From a bacterium (GTDB lineage Bacteria; Desulfobacterota; Binatia; HRBIN30; CADEER01): a stretch of 64,000 nt of DNA. Location of the stretch: the NCBI GenBank assembly GCA_019637795.1, contig JAHBUY010000005.1:496001-560000 (forward strand), read 5' to 3'. The position numbers and the translations under genes were made by a program. This document shows, one piece after another, positions 24,629-34,312 of this stretch; within the stretch, counting starts at the first letter, position 1; every line of letters begins with the position of its first letter. Under the pieces are notes generated by a model. It was not told the DNA's origin and did not search any database. It saw only the letters and a program-made list of their open reading frames with translations.

Positions 24629-26597
24629 TATATTCTGCGAGACTCAATAAACTTTCTCTCCACTGTCGGCAGCTGCAAAGACGATCAGGGCGGCATTCGC
24701 GTGAATGGCAACAACATCGTGATTCAGAATGTTCGCGTCTCTTGCACACAACCACCCGCCCCGCCATCGGCGATGGGCGCAGGAATTTGGATTCTCGACA
24801 ACAAGTCCAACATCACTCTCAAAAACGTGTACCTGAACGATAACCAATATGGGCTGCGCTCGGCCGGGAGTAATGTCTGCGTGATCGACTCCGAAGCCAA
24901 CCAGAACGAGGACAATGGCTTCTACATCAACGTAAACGCTGGCGGGCGATATGCGATTCGCAATTCAAAGGTTAGGAACAATCGCTGGGGCGTGCTGATG
25001 GAGCCGGGAACCGGCGTGACAGCGGCGCAGTTCCTCACGATGACAGCAGAGGCCAATTATCGCGAGGGGTTCGAACTGACGGGGGCATATGCCGAGGTGC
25101 TGTGCTCATCGGCCATTGGAACGGTACCCTTGAGCCCCGTCAATAAGGCCAACAGTGGCGACGGCCACGGCATCAACTCGCGGGCTGCCCAGCTCCAGGT
25201 CGAGGATACCGTATTGGCCGAGAACTGGCGCGAGGGCATCCTTCAGACCGCTGGCCAGGCGAATGTGATCAACGTGACGCTAGCGAAGAACGACGGAGGC
25301 CGAGTGCCCAATCCGGCTTTAACGCCGACTCCGACGGGGACGCCGCGCAGTGGCGCGCAGATCCGGCGAACCGCCGGAACAACTCGAGTCTACAACACCG
25401 TCGCCGAGGGTGCGATCTTCGTCTCCTCGGCAAACACGGGGCCCACCCCGAACTGCGCGTACAGCGTGTTCACCGACTCCGGTGGACACGCCAACTGCGC
25501 AGCAAATGCGACCAAGGGACTTGTGCAGGCAGTTCCCACTTTCGACCGTGACTACCGGCTCGTCCGGAACAGTGCCGGCCTGGATGCCGGCACCAACGTC
25601 GCGCCAACCACATTGCCAACCCTCGCCTCCCGCGTGGCTTACAAGGAAGCAAAGGATGGCGTCACTCGTCCCTTGGACAGCAACCGAGACGGTGTCGTCA
25701 AATTCGACGTTGGTGCGTTCGAGCTCAATGATCCACAGGCAACGCCGACAAATACGCGGACTTCAACCCGTACGCCGACCAACACGCCCCCGGCGCCGAC
25801 TCCTACGTTCACGCCCCACTGCGTGCCCAATTGTCTCGGCGACTGCAATTGCGATGGAGCCGTCGCCGTGAATGAATTGATTAGCGGCGTAAACATGGCT
25901 CTCGGGAATCAGGGATTGAATGGCGATTGCTTCGACTGCAGCAGTAATGGATCCCTCGATATCAGCGAACTCATCCAAGCCGTTGGCAATGCCACGGAGG
26001 GATGTCCGACGGAGCTTCCCGAGCCATGCGGGACCGGCGGCGGGATGATGCTCTTGAGCCCGGGTGCTGGCGGAACGGAAGTCTCCCTATCCACCGCCAC
26101 CGGTCACCGCAACGACACCATCGAGTTCAGGTTGTTTGCACAGTACGGCGACGAGCTGACCGCCGCCCTGAGCGCGGACATCGGCTACCCGACCAACGTA
26201 TTGTCCGTACCGGAATGTCGGATTAATCCGCAGCTCCCTGGCGGGTTCCAACTCAGCGTCAGCTATCCCTCGCCCGGGGTCGAACGGCTGATCGCAGTGG
26301 ACATCGGTGAATTTCCACTCCCGCGAATGGCTGACGGCTTGATCGCGACCTGCACGGCCAAGATCCTGCCCGCCGCGCCGTTTGCCACGCACACGATTTC
26401 CGTCACACGCGTGCAGCTGAGCAACGCCTTCGGATTGGCGCTGACTGCCTATGGCGTCGATGGGTCCGTCACGGTCAACTAGGTCTCACGACCGCACAAC
26501 AAGGAACGGGCGTCGGTTCAGCATGCTCGCTGGCCCGGCGCCCGTCGCCGACCCGGCCGCGAATGCGGTGGTATGAAGAGCGAGAGTTGTGTACCGC

Positions 26598-27767
26598 ATG
26601 CCTATGCCCTCCCGTCGCTCTTGGTTTATCGCAGCACTGCTAATAGCCCTCGTCGGTGGGAAGGAGGCGCTCGCTGCCGAGGTCACTATTCCGCTGGCAG
26701 AAGCGCAGGATTCGCTCGCGACCGTGGACCTGATCCTCCTTCACGAGGGTGTCGTATCAGCAACCGTGGAAGGTAGCCTCGATTTCGTTTCGCCACTTCG
26801 CATCCGTGCTGGAGACAACGGAGCGCCGCAGTGTTTGCCCTCCAAAGCGGACAGCGTGATCGCGGGAACCTTCGCGTTCACGCCCCCGGGATGCACTGGT
26901 GAGGAATGCACGGGCGTTCGGTTCAGCTTAACCTTTTCGCCCCCTACGGACCGCGATATCGGGTTCGCACGCTGCAATGTCGAGCTCGCGCCGAAGACGC
27001 CGCCCGGGTTTTACGAGCTGCCCCTGCACGACGTGCGGATGGGCGATGCGGACCGAAACGTGATCGAAGCACGAGCGGTTAGCGAGGGTGTTTCGGTGCC
27101 AGAACTGCCACGGCAAGCGACGATCGTGATCGATACCATCGAGGGGCGCCCGGGCGAGGTGCGGTATCTCGACGTAGTCATGGATACCACGGTCGCGGCA
27201 CGCATCGAACGCGTCGGAATGACAATCGTTGGTGACCCTCACACTGTGATCCCATTCGCCGAGGATGATCGGCATGCAGTGTGCGAGGTGAATCCAGCGA
27301 TCGACAAGAACGACAGTGAGTTTTACGGATCCCGGTTCGGCGGTTTTAGCGCCGAGATTTTAGGGAGCTACCATCTCATCCCGACGGGTTCCCGCCTCTT
27401 CACGTGCCGCGTTGAAATTGCAGAGGATACACCACCTGGACGATACCCACTCACCTGCCTCAGACGCGACGCTTACGACACCACCGACGGATTCATTTCT
27501 ACGAACTGCGTATCGGGTGCCGTCAATGTGCTTCCTGGATTGCCAGGAACTCCAACGTCAACCCGCATTCCGACGCCCTCCCCTGAAGCGGCTGCGTCAC
27601 CACCAGCCACGATGACCGTGCGGACATCGTCCGGCAGCGGCTGCGACGTTTCGTCGGACGCGGGAAATGGGTGGGGTCAGCTGCTGGTAATGGTTCTTGT
27701 CGCAATCCCTCTCTCGAAAAACGGCCAACGCGCCCTCCTCGCTGCGACCCGGGTTCTTCGAGGGTGA
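26598..27767 (+). CDS. Secreted protein with possible cohesin-like domains and C-terminal anchor
   Basis: About 389 residues. Signal peptide MPMPSRRSWFIAALLIALVG. Two beta-rich domains follow, with paired Cys and strand patterns (VTIPLAEAQDSLATVDLILL, later ATIVIDTIEGRPGEVRYLDV). The last part is a Thr/Pro linker, a Cys-containing motif SSGSGCDVSS, a hydrophobic helix (WGQLLVMVLVAIPL) and a basic tail. That end resembles bacterial C-terminal sorting signals (MYXO-CTERM style). The protein probably sits on the cell surface and may bind dockerin-like partners such as its neighbours; that link is inference. Confidence 0.6.
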   Translation: MPMPSRRSWFIAALLIALVGGKEALAAEVTIPLAEAQDSLATVDLILLHEGVVSATVEGSLDFVSPLRIRAGDNGAPQCLPSKADSVIAGTFAFTPPGCTGEECTGVRFSLTFSPPTDRDIGFARCNVELAPKTPPGFYELPLHDVRMGDADRNVIEARAVSEGVSVPELPRQATIVIDTIEGRPGEVRYLDVVMDTTVAARIERVGMTIVGDPHTVIPFAEDDRHAVCEVNPAIDKNDSEFYGSRFGGFSAEILGSYHLIPTGSRLFTCRVEIAEDTPPGRYPLTCLRRDAYDTTDGFISTNCVSGAVNVLPGLPGTPTSTRIPTPSPEAAASPPATMTVRTSSGSGCDVSSDAGNGWGQLLVMVLVAIPLSKNGQRALLAATRVLRG

Positions 27768-27782
27768 ACCCGAGGACGATCC

Positions 27783-28106
27783 ATGCCTTTCTGGAAGCTC
27801 ACGCCTATCAATCCCCATCTGGGGGATTTTCGTGGTGAGATCGAAAAAGCATTCGGCTTCGTCATTCGCGCCCAGACAGAGCATCAGGCGCGCACAATCG
27901 CGAATGCCCACTCTGGCGTGGAAAAGGGCCCCTCCGGCACAGATCATTACGGGCAGATTGGCGGGAATCCCTGGCTCGACAACGCCAAGACACACTGCGT
28001 ACAAGTCGCCCCAGACGGTCCCGATGAAGTGGTGCTCCGTTCCGCTTCGACTGACCAGGTGGAGGCGCTCGTCGACCCGTTGCAACCACTGAAGCGGATT
28101 AGGTGA
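27783..28106 (+). CDS. Small hypothetical protein (WKL-start family)
   Basis: 107 residues starting MPFWKLTPINPHLGDFRGEI, with FVIRAQTEHQARTIANAHSG. I recall a family of short bacterial proteins with a WKLxP start followed by an (I/V)VRAxxExxAR helix, but its function is unknown. A GAGGA ribosome site lies upstream. It follows the cargo gene by 15 bases and may share its transcript. Confidence 0.55.
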   Translation: MPFWKLTPINPHLGDFRGEIEKAFGFVIRAQTEHQARTIANAHSGVEKGPSGTDHYGQIGGNPWLDNAKTHCVQVAPDGPDEVVLRSASTDQVEALVDPLQPLKRIR

Positions 28107-28330
28107 AGCGCGCTCGCGTTGCTGCACCGCATCGCTCGCTTGAGGCTCTGTGCGCTCCTCTCGAGCCAACTTCGCCCGCAAATGCGCCTTCAGTCGTGCG
28201 ACGCACTATCGCCTCATGCATAGGCAATCTTTCGCTCCTGCGACGGTCCGGATGGCAGCCGTCAGGGTTTTGCCTTTCGGTGGCGAAGCCTATTGTCTTT
28301 GATCTATCTCCTGTACCCCGCCGCCGGCGG

Positions 28331-30508
28331 TCACTGTCCGAACGCGTACAGTGTACCGTTCCTCGCCCCCACGTAGAGCGTCCCGTCGGATCCGATCGCA
28401 GGTTGCGTGTCAATCACACTCCCTGTGTCAAAACGCCACTTCTCGGTCCCATCTGGGTTGATTGCGTAGACTCGGCCGTACGACGTTCCCACGTAGACGT
28501 TCCCAGCCACATCAACGACCGGCTGCGGGTTGCGCTCAAACCAGTTGCTCCCGTCCGGATTGAGATTCAAGGACCACAATCCGGCCCCATCAGAAGCACG
28601 TTCCGCAACGAGATCGTTGTAGTGACCGTGGTAGACAGTGCCATTCTGGAACGCCGCGATCCCCCCTACCACGGGGAAGTTCCGGTGTGCCCACTGCTCC
28701 GTGCCGTCAGCGCGAACCGCGCGGAAATCTCCGACGAAGGTCACCCCACTGAATCCGCCGTCGCCAAAGTACAGAGTCGAATCTGGGCCGATGACGGGAC
28801 CGATCTTCGTTGCCAAGTAGTCGCCGAGGTGTACGCGAGCCCCGGTTGCGGGGGCGAATTTCCAGAGCGACGGAGCAGTAAAGCCGATGACGCCGCCTGA
28901 AAAGACAAAGACTTCTCCCGATGTCGCCACACCCGGAATCCCAACGTAGCCGCTGTCGGAGTCACGCCACCGCTCTGTTGCGCCGGTCGCGGCAGGATCA
29001 ATGACCAAGATTGTTCCGGTGCAAAACGGACAGCCACCCGTAATTCCTCTGCTGTAGATGCCGCCATCTGCGCCGTGCACCAGTGTGCCGAACCAAAAAG
29101 GTGGGTCAGGCGTGTAGTCCCACCTTGGTTGGCCATCCGACGAAAACGCCCTGAGGACACCCTGTATGTAGCAGGGTGGCGAACAGATCACCGTCTCTCC
29201 AGTCGCGTACAAGGTGCCGTCCTGCCCAACTGCGGGATTCGCTACACCGGCGACGCTCCACGCGAAGCTCCCGTCTGCCGCTAGCGCATAGAGAAACCCG
29301 TCAGACGAACTGGCGTAGACTTGCGAGTTTAGGCCGACGACTGGGGAACTCGTAAGCGAACCGCCCATAGCCGCGACCCAACGGACGGCGCTTGTGTGCG
29401 GGCCGACCACGTCAGCGGCTCCGGTGTGACGCGAATTCCTCCCGTACATAGGCCATGCGGGGGGCACTACGAGGAGCTCCGTCCGGGTTGCGGTTGGCGT
29501 GCACGTCGGCGTGGCCGTCGGTACCGCAGCACATTCGTCGCCCGCGCAGCCAGCCGCACACTGATAATTGTCGCCCCAGGTCAGGCATCCGGATCCGTGA
29601 TCAGCACACGTCTGCCGTGTCAATCCGTCGTCGAGGCAACGCATCCCTCCAGCGGTACAGTCGTGATACGCGCACGCGCTGGTGTTGAGTGTGCAGTCCG
29701 AGTTGCACCGCAGCGCCCCGCATTGAAACCCGAGCGTCGCGCAGCTGGTACCGCCGAGGTCCGATCCATCGCATTGCTCCGTGTCATCCCGGGTGCCGTC
29801 GGCATTACAGGCGACTCGGCACTTCGCCGCCGTTGCCATAGCGTCAGCCACCGCAGTTGCCTGGATCAAAAACTCCTTGGCCGCGTCGACGACAGTATTC
29901 CGTGGTGGCAGGTCGGCGGTGAAATCGAGTGAGAACAATGCGAACCGAAGTCCGTCTTTGATGGCAATTGCGTTGACGATTGCCGTCAAATCCGTGGGCA
30001 CACCGAGCTGGCTCGCTACTGCGTTAAGGTTAAAATCGGTCTTGATTAGCGCGGTTTCAAGTTCGGATATTACCGCCACTTGATTAATACCTTGGGCCTT
30101 GCTGAAGATCGCCGCGGCGGTGATGAAGTTCAGCAAGACCTGAGCGCTCTCGATCGTTAAGGTAGCGGCGCACTTCTGGGGTTTTCGGTGGACTTCGGCA
30201 CAGCCGGCGACCTCACTTACAAGCGTCGTCACGCCTGTTCCTAACGGCTCGCCGAACAGCGGGTTAAGCGCCTTCGTTAGCGGACCTCCGGAGCCCAACA
30301 AGACTACGTCGTAATCGCCACCCACACCCTTTCTCACGACCTGCGCCGTCTTCACGACGTCCCTTAGAAGCCGAAGGGCCGTGTTGGTGTCAGCTATGTT
30401 GTTCGCCGCATCGTATTGGGCGCGCGTCGTGGCCTGGAGCAGCCGGCCACGCGAAGGTTCTCGCTGCGCGGTGCATGGCGCGCAGCTCGCACCGGTTGTG
30501 GACGGCAC
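28331..30508 (-). CDS. PQQ-like beta-propeller protein with Cys-rich middle
   Basis: 725 residues. The N-terminal helical region (about 1-220) precedes a Cys-rich segment (CNADGTRDDTEQCDGSDLGG ... CGALRCNSDC). A Thr/Pro linker follows, and then a beta-propeller of PQQ-like WD repeats (SPVVGLNSQVYASSSDGFLY, PAIGSDGTLYVGARNGTLYA), roughly residues 340-725. It is surface-type by its repeats. The listed GTG start lacks a signal peptide. A good one (ITKARALCTALAFLAATATM) lies just upstream in another phase, so either the start is wrong or a frameshift lies near 30500. Confidence 0.68.
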   Translation of the reverse strand: MPSTTGASCAPCTAQREPSRGRLLQATTRAQYDAANNIADTNTALRLLRDVVKTAQVVRKGVGGDYDVVLLGSGGPLTKALNPLFGEPLGTGVTTLVSEVAGCAEVHRKPQKCAATLTIESAQVLLNFITAAAIFSKAQGINQVAVISELETALIKTDFNLNAVASQLGVPTDLTAIVNAIAIKDGLRFALFSLDFTADLPPRNTVVDAAKEFLIQATAVADAMATAAKCRVACNADGTRDDTEQCDGSDLGGTSCATLGFQCGALRCNSDCTLNTSACAYHDCTAGGMRCLDDGLTRQTCADHGSGCLTWGDNYQCAAGCAGDECAAVPTATPTCTPTATRTELLVVPPAWPMYGRNSRHTGAADVVGPHTSAVRWVAAMGGSLTSSPVVGLNSQVYASSSDGFLYALAADGSFAWSVAGVANPAVGQDGTLYATGETVICSPPCYIQGVLRAFSSDGQPRWDYTPDPPFWFGTLVHGADGGIYSRGITGGCPFCTGTILVIDPAATGATERWRDSDSGYVGIPGVATSGEVFVFSGGVIGFTAPSLWKFAPATGARVHLGDYLATKIGPVIGPDSTLYFGDGGFSGVTFVGDFRAVRADGTEQWAHRNFPVVGGIAAFQNGTVYHGHYNDLVAERASDGAGLWSLNLNPDGSNWFERNPQPVVDVAGNVYVGTSYGRVYAINPDGTEKWRFDTGSVIDTQPAIGSDGTLYVGARNGTLYAFGQ

Positions 30509-30644
30509 CGGCCATGGTCGCGGTCGCGGCCAAAAAAGCGAGTGCCGTGCAGAGTGCGCGAGCTTTCGTGATACCCCCTAAGGCAGTGCTGCCATTGGCG
30601 ACCGTCTATCATGGCCGTAGGCGGGTTGACAAGAAAGATGACCT

Positions 30645-30983
30645 TCAGGCACTACCGCGATCCCTTCCCCGACCGCGCTCCTTCGATTTGATCCGCCACG
30701 TCGAAAAGCATCCACCCATAAAGATAGCGAGCATGGTCACCGCAGCCCATACGATGCCCGTAACGGCGACTACTGCTGCGAACTCACTGAGGCGGCGGGG
30801 AAGAATCAGCGAAATGATCAGGAGCACCCCACACGCGATGAACAACCCCCGCGGCGATGCCTCAATGCCGGCGAGATCTGGCAATGTGAATGCGTACCAC
30901 AGACGGTCGGGTAAACTCGAGACCCATCTCAGCCGCCTTTCTTTAGTCAACTCCCGCCAACTGTTCTTCTGTCCGTCTTTCAT
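30645..30983 (-). CDS. Hypothetical small membrane protein (112 aa)
   Basis: 112 residues with two hydrophobic helices (GLFIACGVLLIISLILPRRL about 46-65, FAAVVAVTGIVWAAVTMLAI about 68-88) and a basic C-terminus. No family recognised. TATAAT is present on the minus strand at 31007-31012, about 25 bases before the start, suggesting its own promoter. Confidence 0.5.
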   Translation of the reverse strand: MKDGQKNSWRELTKERRLRWVSSLPDRLWYAFTLPDLAGIEASPRGLFIACGVLLIISLILPRRLSEFAAVVAVTGIVWAAVTMLAIFMGGCFSTWRIKSKERGRGRDRGSA

Positions 30984-31136
30984 AAAGTAATAGAACTATA
31001 GAAAACATTATAGCATTGTTTGTGACTACGATTGTGATTAACCGCGATTGTAAACCTACGCGCACACCTCTCATTCTGTTGCCGAGCTCCTCCAGACAAT
31101 CCGACGCCGGATTCGCCGATCGTCGGGGATTCGCGA

Positions 31137-32894
31137 CTACGGGCCGCATCCATTCAACGCCGCCCCTACCGCGGCCACAAGCTCATTCACGGTCACGGCG
31201 CCGTCCTCGTTCTGGTCGGCCGCGCTGCAGATGGCCAGGCCCGCCTGCCCGAGCGCGATGCCTACCGCTCGCACGAGTTCGCTCACCACGACGCTGCCGT
31301 CACCATCGCAGTCACCGACGCAACGAGATGGTTCGGGTCTGCGTGTGGGCGAGGCATTGGGTGATTGTGTCTCGCTTGGGTGGACGTCTGGTGTCGCGGT
31401 ATTGGTAGCCGCGGACGTCTGAACTACCCTTGGAGTCGGTGACGCCGTTGCAGTGGCCGTGCTGAGCTTCTGTCCGCCGGAACAAGGAAACCCAGCAACC
31501 GTCAATCCCCAGAGGCGTGCAGTGAAGTCGCCGGCGCCGATCTCTCCACGCACGGTGTTCGTCTTCGTATCGATAGCAACGACCCGTGATCCACCCTCAC
31601 AACGTGCTCCACCATCACAGTTCTTCAGACCAAATACAAACCGCCCGTCCGGACTCTGATCAAATGAGCCATTCGCCGGATCCACGATCCCGGGCACACT
31701 GATAAGCACACGATCGGTACTGAGGTTTATGACGTCTACCACCCTGCTGCACATCGCGTATAGGCGGTTCTGCGAAGTACTCTCTAATAGCCCGAACACA
31801 CTGCGAGTTGGGCTATCTTCGGCGGAGCAGACGGGGATAATGGCGTCGATCCTATTCACGCCCGGTTCAAGCACACCGATAGCGGCGTGGGTATCATCTC
31901 GGAATGCGATATAGAGCGTTCCGTCGCTGCCAATCATTGCGTTCTCAACATATGTAGAGTCGCTGGTCAGCATGGGTGTCCGGATGGAATCGATTAGCTG
32001 ATGCGTTCCCAAATCGATTATAGCAACTGCTCCACCCGCACCCTTCACGCCGACGTACGCCTGGGTCCCGTCAGGAGAAACCGCGATGGACTCGGGGCGC
32101 GCGGTCGTACCTAGGGACACCGATGGGCCAATAATGGTGAGCGTGGCGACATCGAGCATGATCATCTCGCCGCCGCTATCGCCTACACGGGCCGCTGCAT
32201 AGGCAGATTTCCCGTCCGGCGAGAAGACAATCGCCATAACTTCGTGAGCGACCAGTACCGACGCTATCACGGCGTTGAGCCTGGTATCGACGGCGACGAC
32301 GCCGTGATCGAACTCCCCAGTTTCTCGGGGAATCTCGACGGATACTAGAAGTCTCGTTTCATCTCGTGACTTCGCAATCAATCGTGGGAAACCTGGGAGC
32401 AAGATCGGCGTCGCGGAATCGTTATCGAACGCGACCAGACGCGCACCCTCTCGATACGAGCTTACGCCCACATACCCGCAATACGGTGCGAGTAGGCCGT
32501 CTGGCGTTCTGGTTATCGATGGTGTCCATGTCGGCGTCGGCGTCACGGTCGGTGTGCTACTGAACGTCGTTGTTGAGGTCCGCGTAGCCGTCTCGGTCGG
32601 CGTAGCGGTCACACTTGGAGTAGGCTGATCTATCAACTGGCATAGGAAGGGGACATCGCTAGCAATGCTTTCACACGACCGCGGTAGCGACTGGGCAAGA
32701 CAGCCCCAGCCGGCGCAGACCGCCTCACAGGCTGGGGCTAGCTCCGGGAAGACGCCATTCGGTTGGGAGTAGCAGACCTGCCCAAGACACAATTCGCCAC
32801 TACCGGGTGCACACCCGCAGCATTCCGACGCCTCGAGGCGGATGGACACACCGAGTATCGCCAGGATGGGTATGAACTGTCGCGGCTTGATCAT
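31137..32894 (-). CDS. Secreted beta-propeller (YncE-like) with dockerin-like C-terminus
   Basis: 585 residues from ATG 32894 (MIKPRQFIPILAILGVSIRL, signal peptide), preceded by AGAGGGG. A Cys-rich head (CCGCAPGSGELCLGQVCYSQ) and a Thr/Pro linker (PTPTWTPSITRTP) come first. A propeller of YncE/SMP-30-like blades follows (HGVVAVDTRLNAVIASVLVA, ESIAVSPDGTQAYVGVKGAG). The end has two calcium motifs (DCDGDGSVVVSELV, DQNEDGAVTVNELV), as in the chromosomal protein at 12242. The calcium motifs may bind a matching domain on another surface protein. Confidence 0.78.
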   Translation of the reverse strand: MIKPRQFIPILAILGVSIRLEASECCGCAPGSGELCLGQVCYSQPNGVFPELAPACEAVCAGWGCLAQSLPRSCESIASDVPFLCQLIDQPTPSVTATPTETATRTSTTTFSSTPTVTPTPTWTPSITRTPDGLLAPYCGYVGVSSYREGARLVAFDNDSATPILLPGFPRLIAKSRDETRLLVSVEIPRETGEFDHGVVAVDTRLNAVIASVLVAHEVMAIVFSPDGKSAYAAARVGDSGGEMIMLDVATLTIIGPSVSLGTTARPESIAVSPDGTQAYVGVKGAGGAVAIIDLGTHQLIDSIRTPMLTSDSTYVENAMIGSDGTLYIAFRDDTHAAIGVLEPGVNRIDAIIPVCSAEDSPTRSVFGLLESTSQNRLYAMCSRVVDVINLSTDRVLISVPGIVDPANGSFDQSPDGRFVFGLKNCDGGARCEGGSRVVAIDTKTNTVRGEIGAGDFTARLWGLTVAGFPCSGGQKLSTATATASPTPRVVQTSAATNTATPDVHPSETQSPNASPTRRPEPSRCVGDCDGDGSVVVSELVRAVGIALGQAGLAICSAADQNEDGAVTVNELVAAVGAALNGCGP

Positions 32895-33048
32895 TGTGCC
32901 CCTCTTGCCGTCCGGCCGACACGGATTCGCCCGATCGTCGTCCCTGAAATTCGACCAACCTCGGTGAGCGGCAACGGTGAAGTCCGCGTCAGGCGAGTAA
33001 GAACCTGTTTTGGGTTTATCCTGATCCGGGATTATTTGGCAATGCCCT

Positions 33049-33276
33049 GTGACGAGATCGGTTTTCACGGGGCGGTACGAGCGGCTGCGCAAGCTCCTCG
33101 TGGGTGCGCGGAAGGCCGCCGGAATGACCCAGGCCGAGCTGGCCGCAAAGCTCAGGCGGCCGCAGTCCTACGTTTCAAAGTACGAGCGTGGTGAGCGGCG
33201 GCTGGACGTAATCGAGTTTCTGGAGGTGGCGAAGGCCGTCGGGGCGGACCCAGTGGCGATCCTGCAGGAGATTTGA
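33049..33276 (+). CDS. XRE-family HTH regulator (75 aa)
   Basis: 75 residues from GTG 33049. The core KAAGMTQAELAAKLRRPQSY then VSKYERGERRLDVIEFLEVA is a typical Cro/C1-type helix-turn-helix (about 22-62). Small single-domain XRE proteins act as element or TA regulators. It lies divergent to the YncE-like gene, with about 150 bases between them. Confidence 0.85.
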   Translation: MTRSVFTGRYERLRKLLVGARKAAGMTQAELAAKLRRPQSYVSKYERGERRLDVIEFLEVAKAVGADPVAILQEI

Positions 33277-33431
33277 AGCGCTGCTAACGATCGGGCGAGA
33301 TTCCAAGAACGTTGAGGATGGCGATCCGAACGTGCCACGGCCTCGGTCTTCAACGCTCAGCCCGAGCGTGGCGGAGAGCCTGGACAGGAGCGGCCCTGGG
33401 TGGCGCTTATACCCGGCAGAGCTGCCGCCCG

Positions 33432-34283
33432 CTACTGAGTCGGCAAGAGTCTCGTGGGAGCCGGCGTCTGGTAAACCCTCGGCCAATCTCCAGCACCACC
33501 ACCGCTGCCGTAGCCGACATAACATACTTCTAGCTTCCCGCCGTCGTCGGCGAACACAAACGGATAACTCTGACTCAACCGATTGTCTTTCCGCGAGAGT
33601 GTTAAGTGATACCCACACCGAGGAAGACCTCTCATGCGCGGCATTACGACCGCAAGCATCTCATCCGCTGGCCAAGGTCGGTCGCAAGGCAGAGAGAGGA
33701 GCGCCCTGTTTACCCGAACGGTCAACACTCCTTCCGGCGTTGCATCCCAGACGATTTGGGTCGGCTTCTCACTCCACATCTCAGTAAGTGTGACCAATAT
33801 TTGGCTTTGATCGACGCCCATCAGATCCGGTCCCTCAAGCTGCAGCGCGACGACATTTGCCTGGCTGTCCACCGTCTGACAACCAACGGCATCCGGACGG
33901 AGTGGATAGCGAAAAGTAACTGTAGATACGACTTGTCCAGTCCACAGTTTCATCAATTGTTCCCACAGAAAGGGAACGGCGGCGCGAGCCACTTCAACAC
34001 CCGTAATAATGACGAATGTCCATGTGGCGACCTGTACCAGCCTGCGCATTCGCCACCCACGGCGTCGGCCGCCCGGTCGTTCTCCTGCCCTGACAGTCCG
34101 AACGGTCCCGCCAACATCATCAATCGCCTTCTCCCGATCCACATATTCTGCAAATGCTTCCTCCTGCGCCTCACGGAACGCGAGACCAAGCTGCAACCGT
34201 AGCCAGGCGAGGCGCTCAGCCTCCTCCTCCAACTGCCGGCTCACCTCGGGAGTGACCCGCTGCTTGAACGACCTCCACGTCAT
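33432..34283 (-). CDS. Membrane protein sharing the N-terminal 40-odd codons of the 35388-35555 gene
   Basis: 283 residues. Residues 3-42 (WRSFKQRVTPEVSRQLEEEA then ERLAWLRLQLGLAFREAQEE) are encoded by DNA identical to 35428-35546. A basic stretch and one membrane helix (RLVQVATWTFVIITGVEVAR, about 81-100) come next, then a 180-residue outer domain with beta-strand pattern (TVTFRYPLRPDAVGCQTVDS). No family recognised. It is the third gene of the tandem-PemK operon, starting about 30 bases after the second. It may be a membrane-tethered partner made by fusing the small N-terminal module to a new anchor and domain. Confidence 0.62.
   Translation of the reverse strand: MTWRSFKQRVTPEVSRQLEEEAERLAWLRLQLGLAFREAQEEAFAEYVDREKAIDDVGGTVRTVRAGERPGGRRRGWRMRRLVQVATWTFVIITGVEVARAAVPFLWEQLMKLWTGQVVSTVTFRYPLRPDAVGCQTVDSQANVVALQLEGPDLMGVDQSQILVTLTEMWSEKPTQIVWDATPEGVLTVRVNRALLSLPCDRPWPADEMLAVVMPRMRGLPRCGYHLTLSRKDNRLSQSYPFVFADDGGKLEVCYVGYGSGGGAGDWPRVYQTPAPTRLLPTQ
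34159..34277 (-). repeat. 119-bp direct repeat, copy 1
   Basis: Identical over 119 bases to 35428-35546. It encodes the N-terminal module shared by the genes starting at 34283 and 35555. The lack of even silent changes points to a recent duplication or gene conversion. Confidence 0.95.
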
Positions 34284-34312
34284 CTATGACTAGTTACATG
34301 AGTAGTGCGCTG

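Larger units (their letters stand above)
23203..26482 (+). pseudogene. Secreted beta-helix protein with dockerin-like and possible cohesin-like parts, split by IS630
   Basis: The N-terminal part (23203-23572) has a signal peptide (MSIFGRPHILLLVLAQVALL then HPVLAQ) and a Thr/Pro linker. The C-terminal part (24633-26482) continues with beta-helix rungs (NGNNIVIQNVRV, NKSNITLKNVYLNDNQYG). A Thr/Pro linker, two dockerin-like motifs (DCNCDGAVAVNELI and CSSNGSLDISELI) and a C-terminal beta domain of about 140 residues follow; that last domain may be cohesin-like. Removing 23573-24628 plus one TATA copy joins both halves in frame as a 739-residue protein (junction VKY-ILRDSINF). The gene was therefore intact until the insertion, and sequence decay elsewhere is not obvious. 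Confidence 0.85.
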
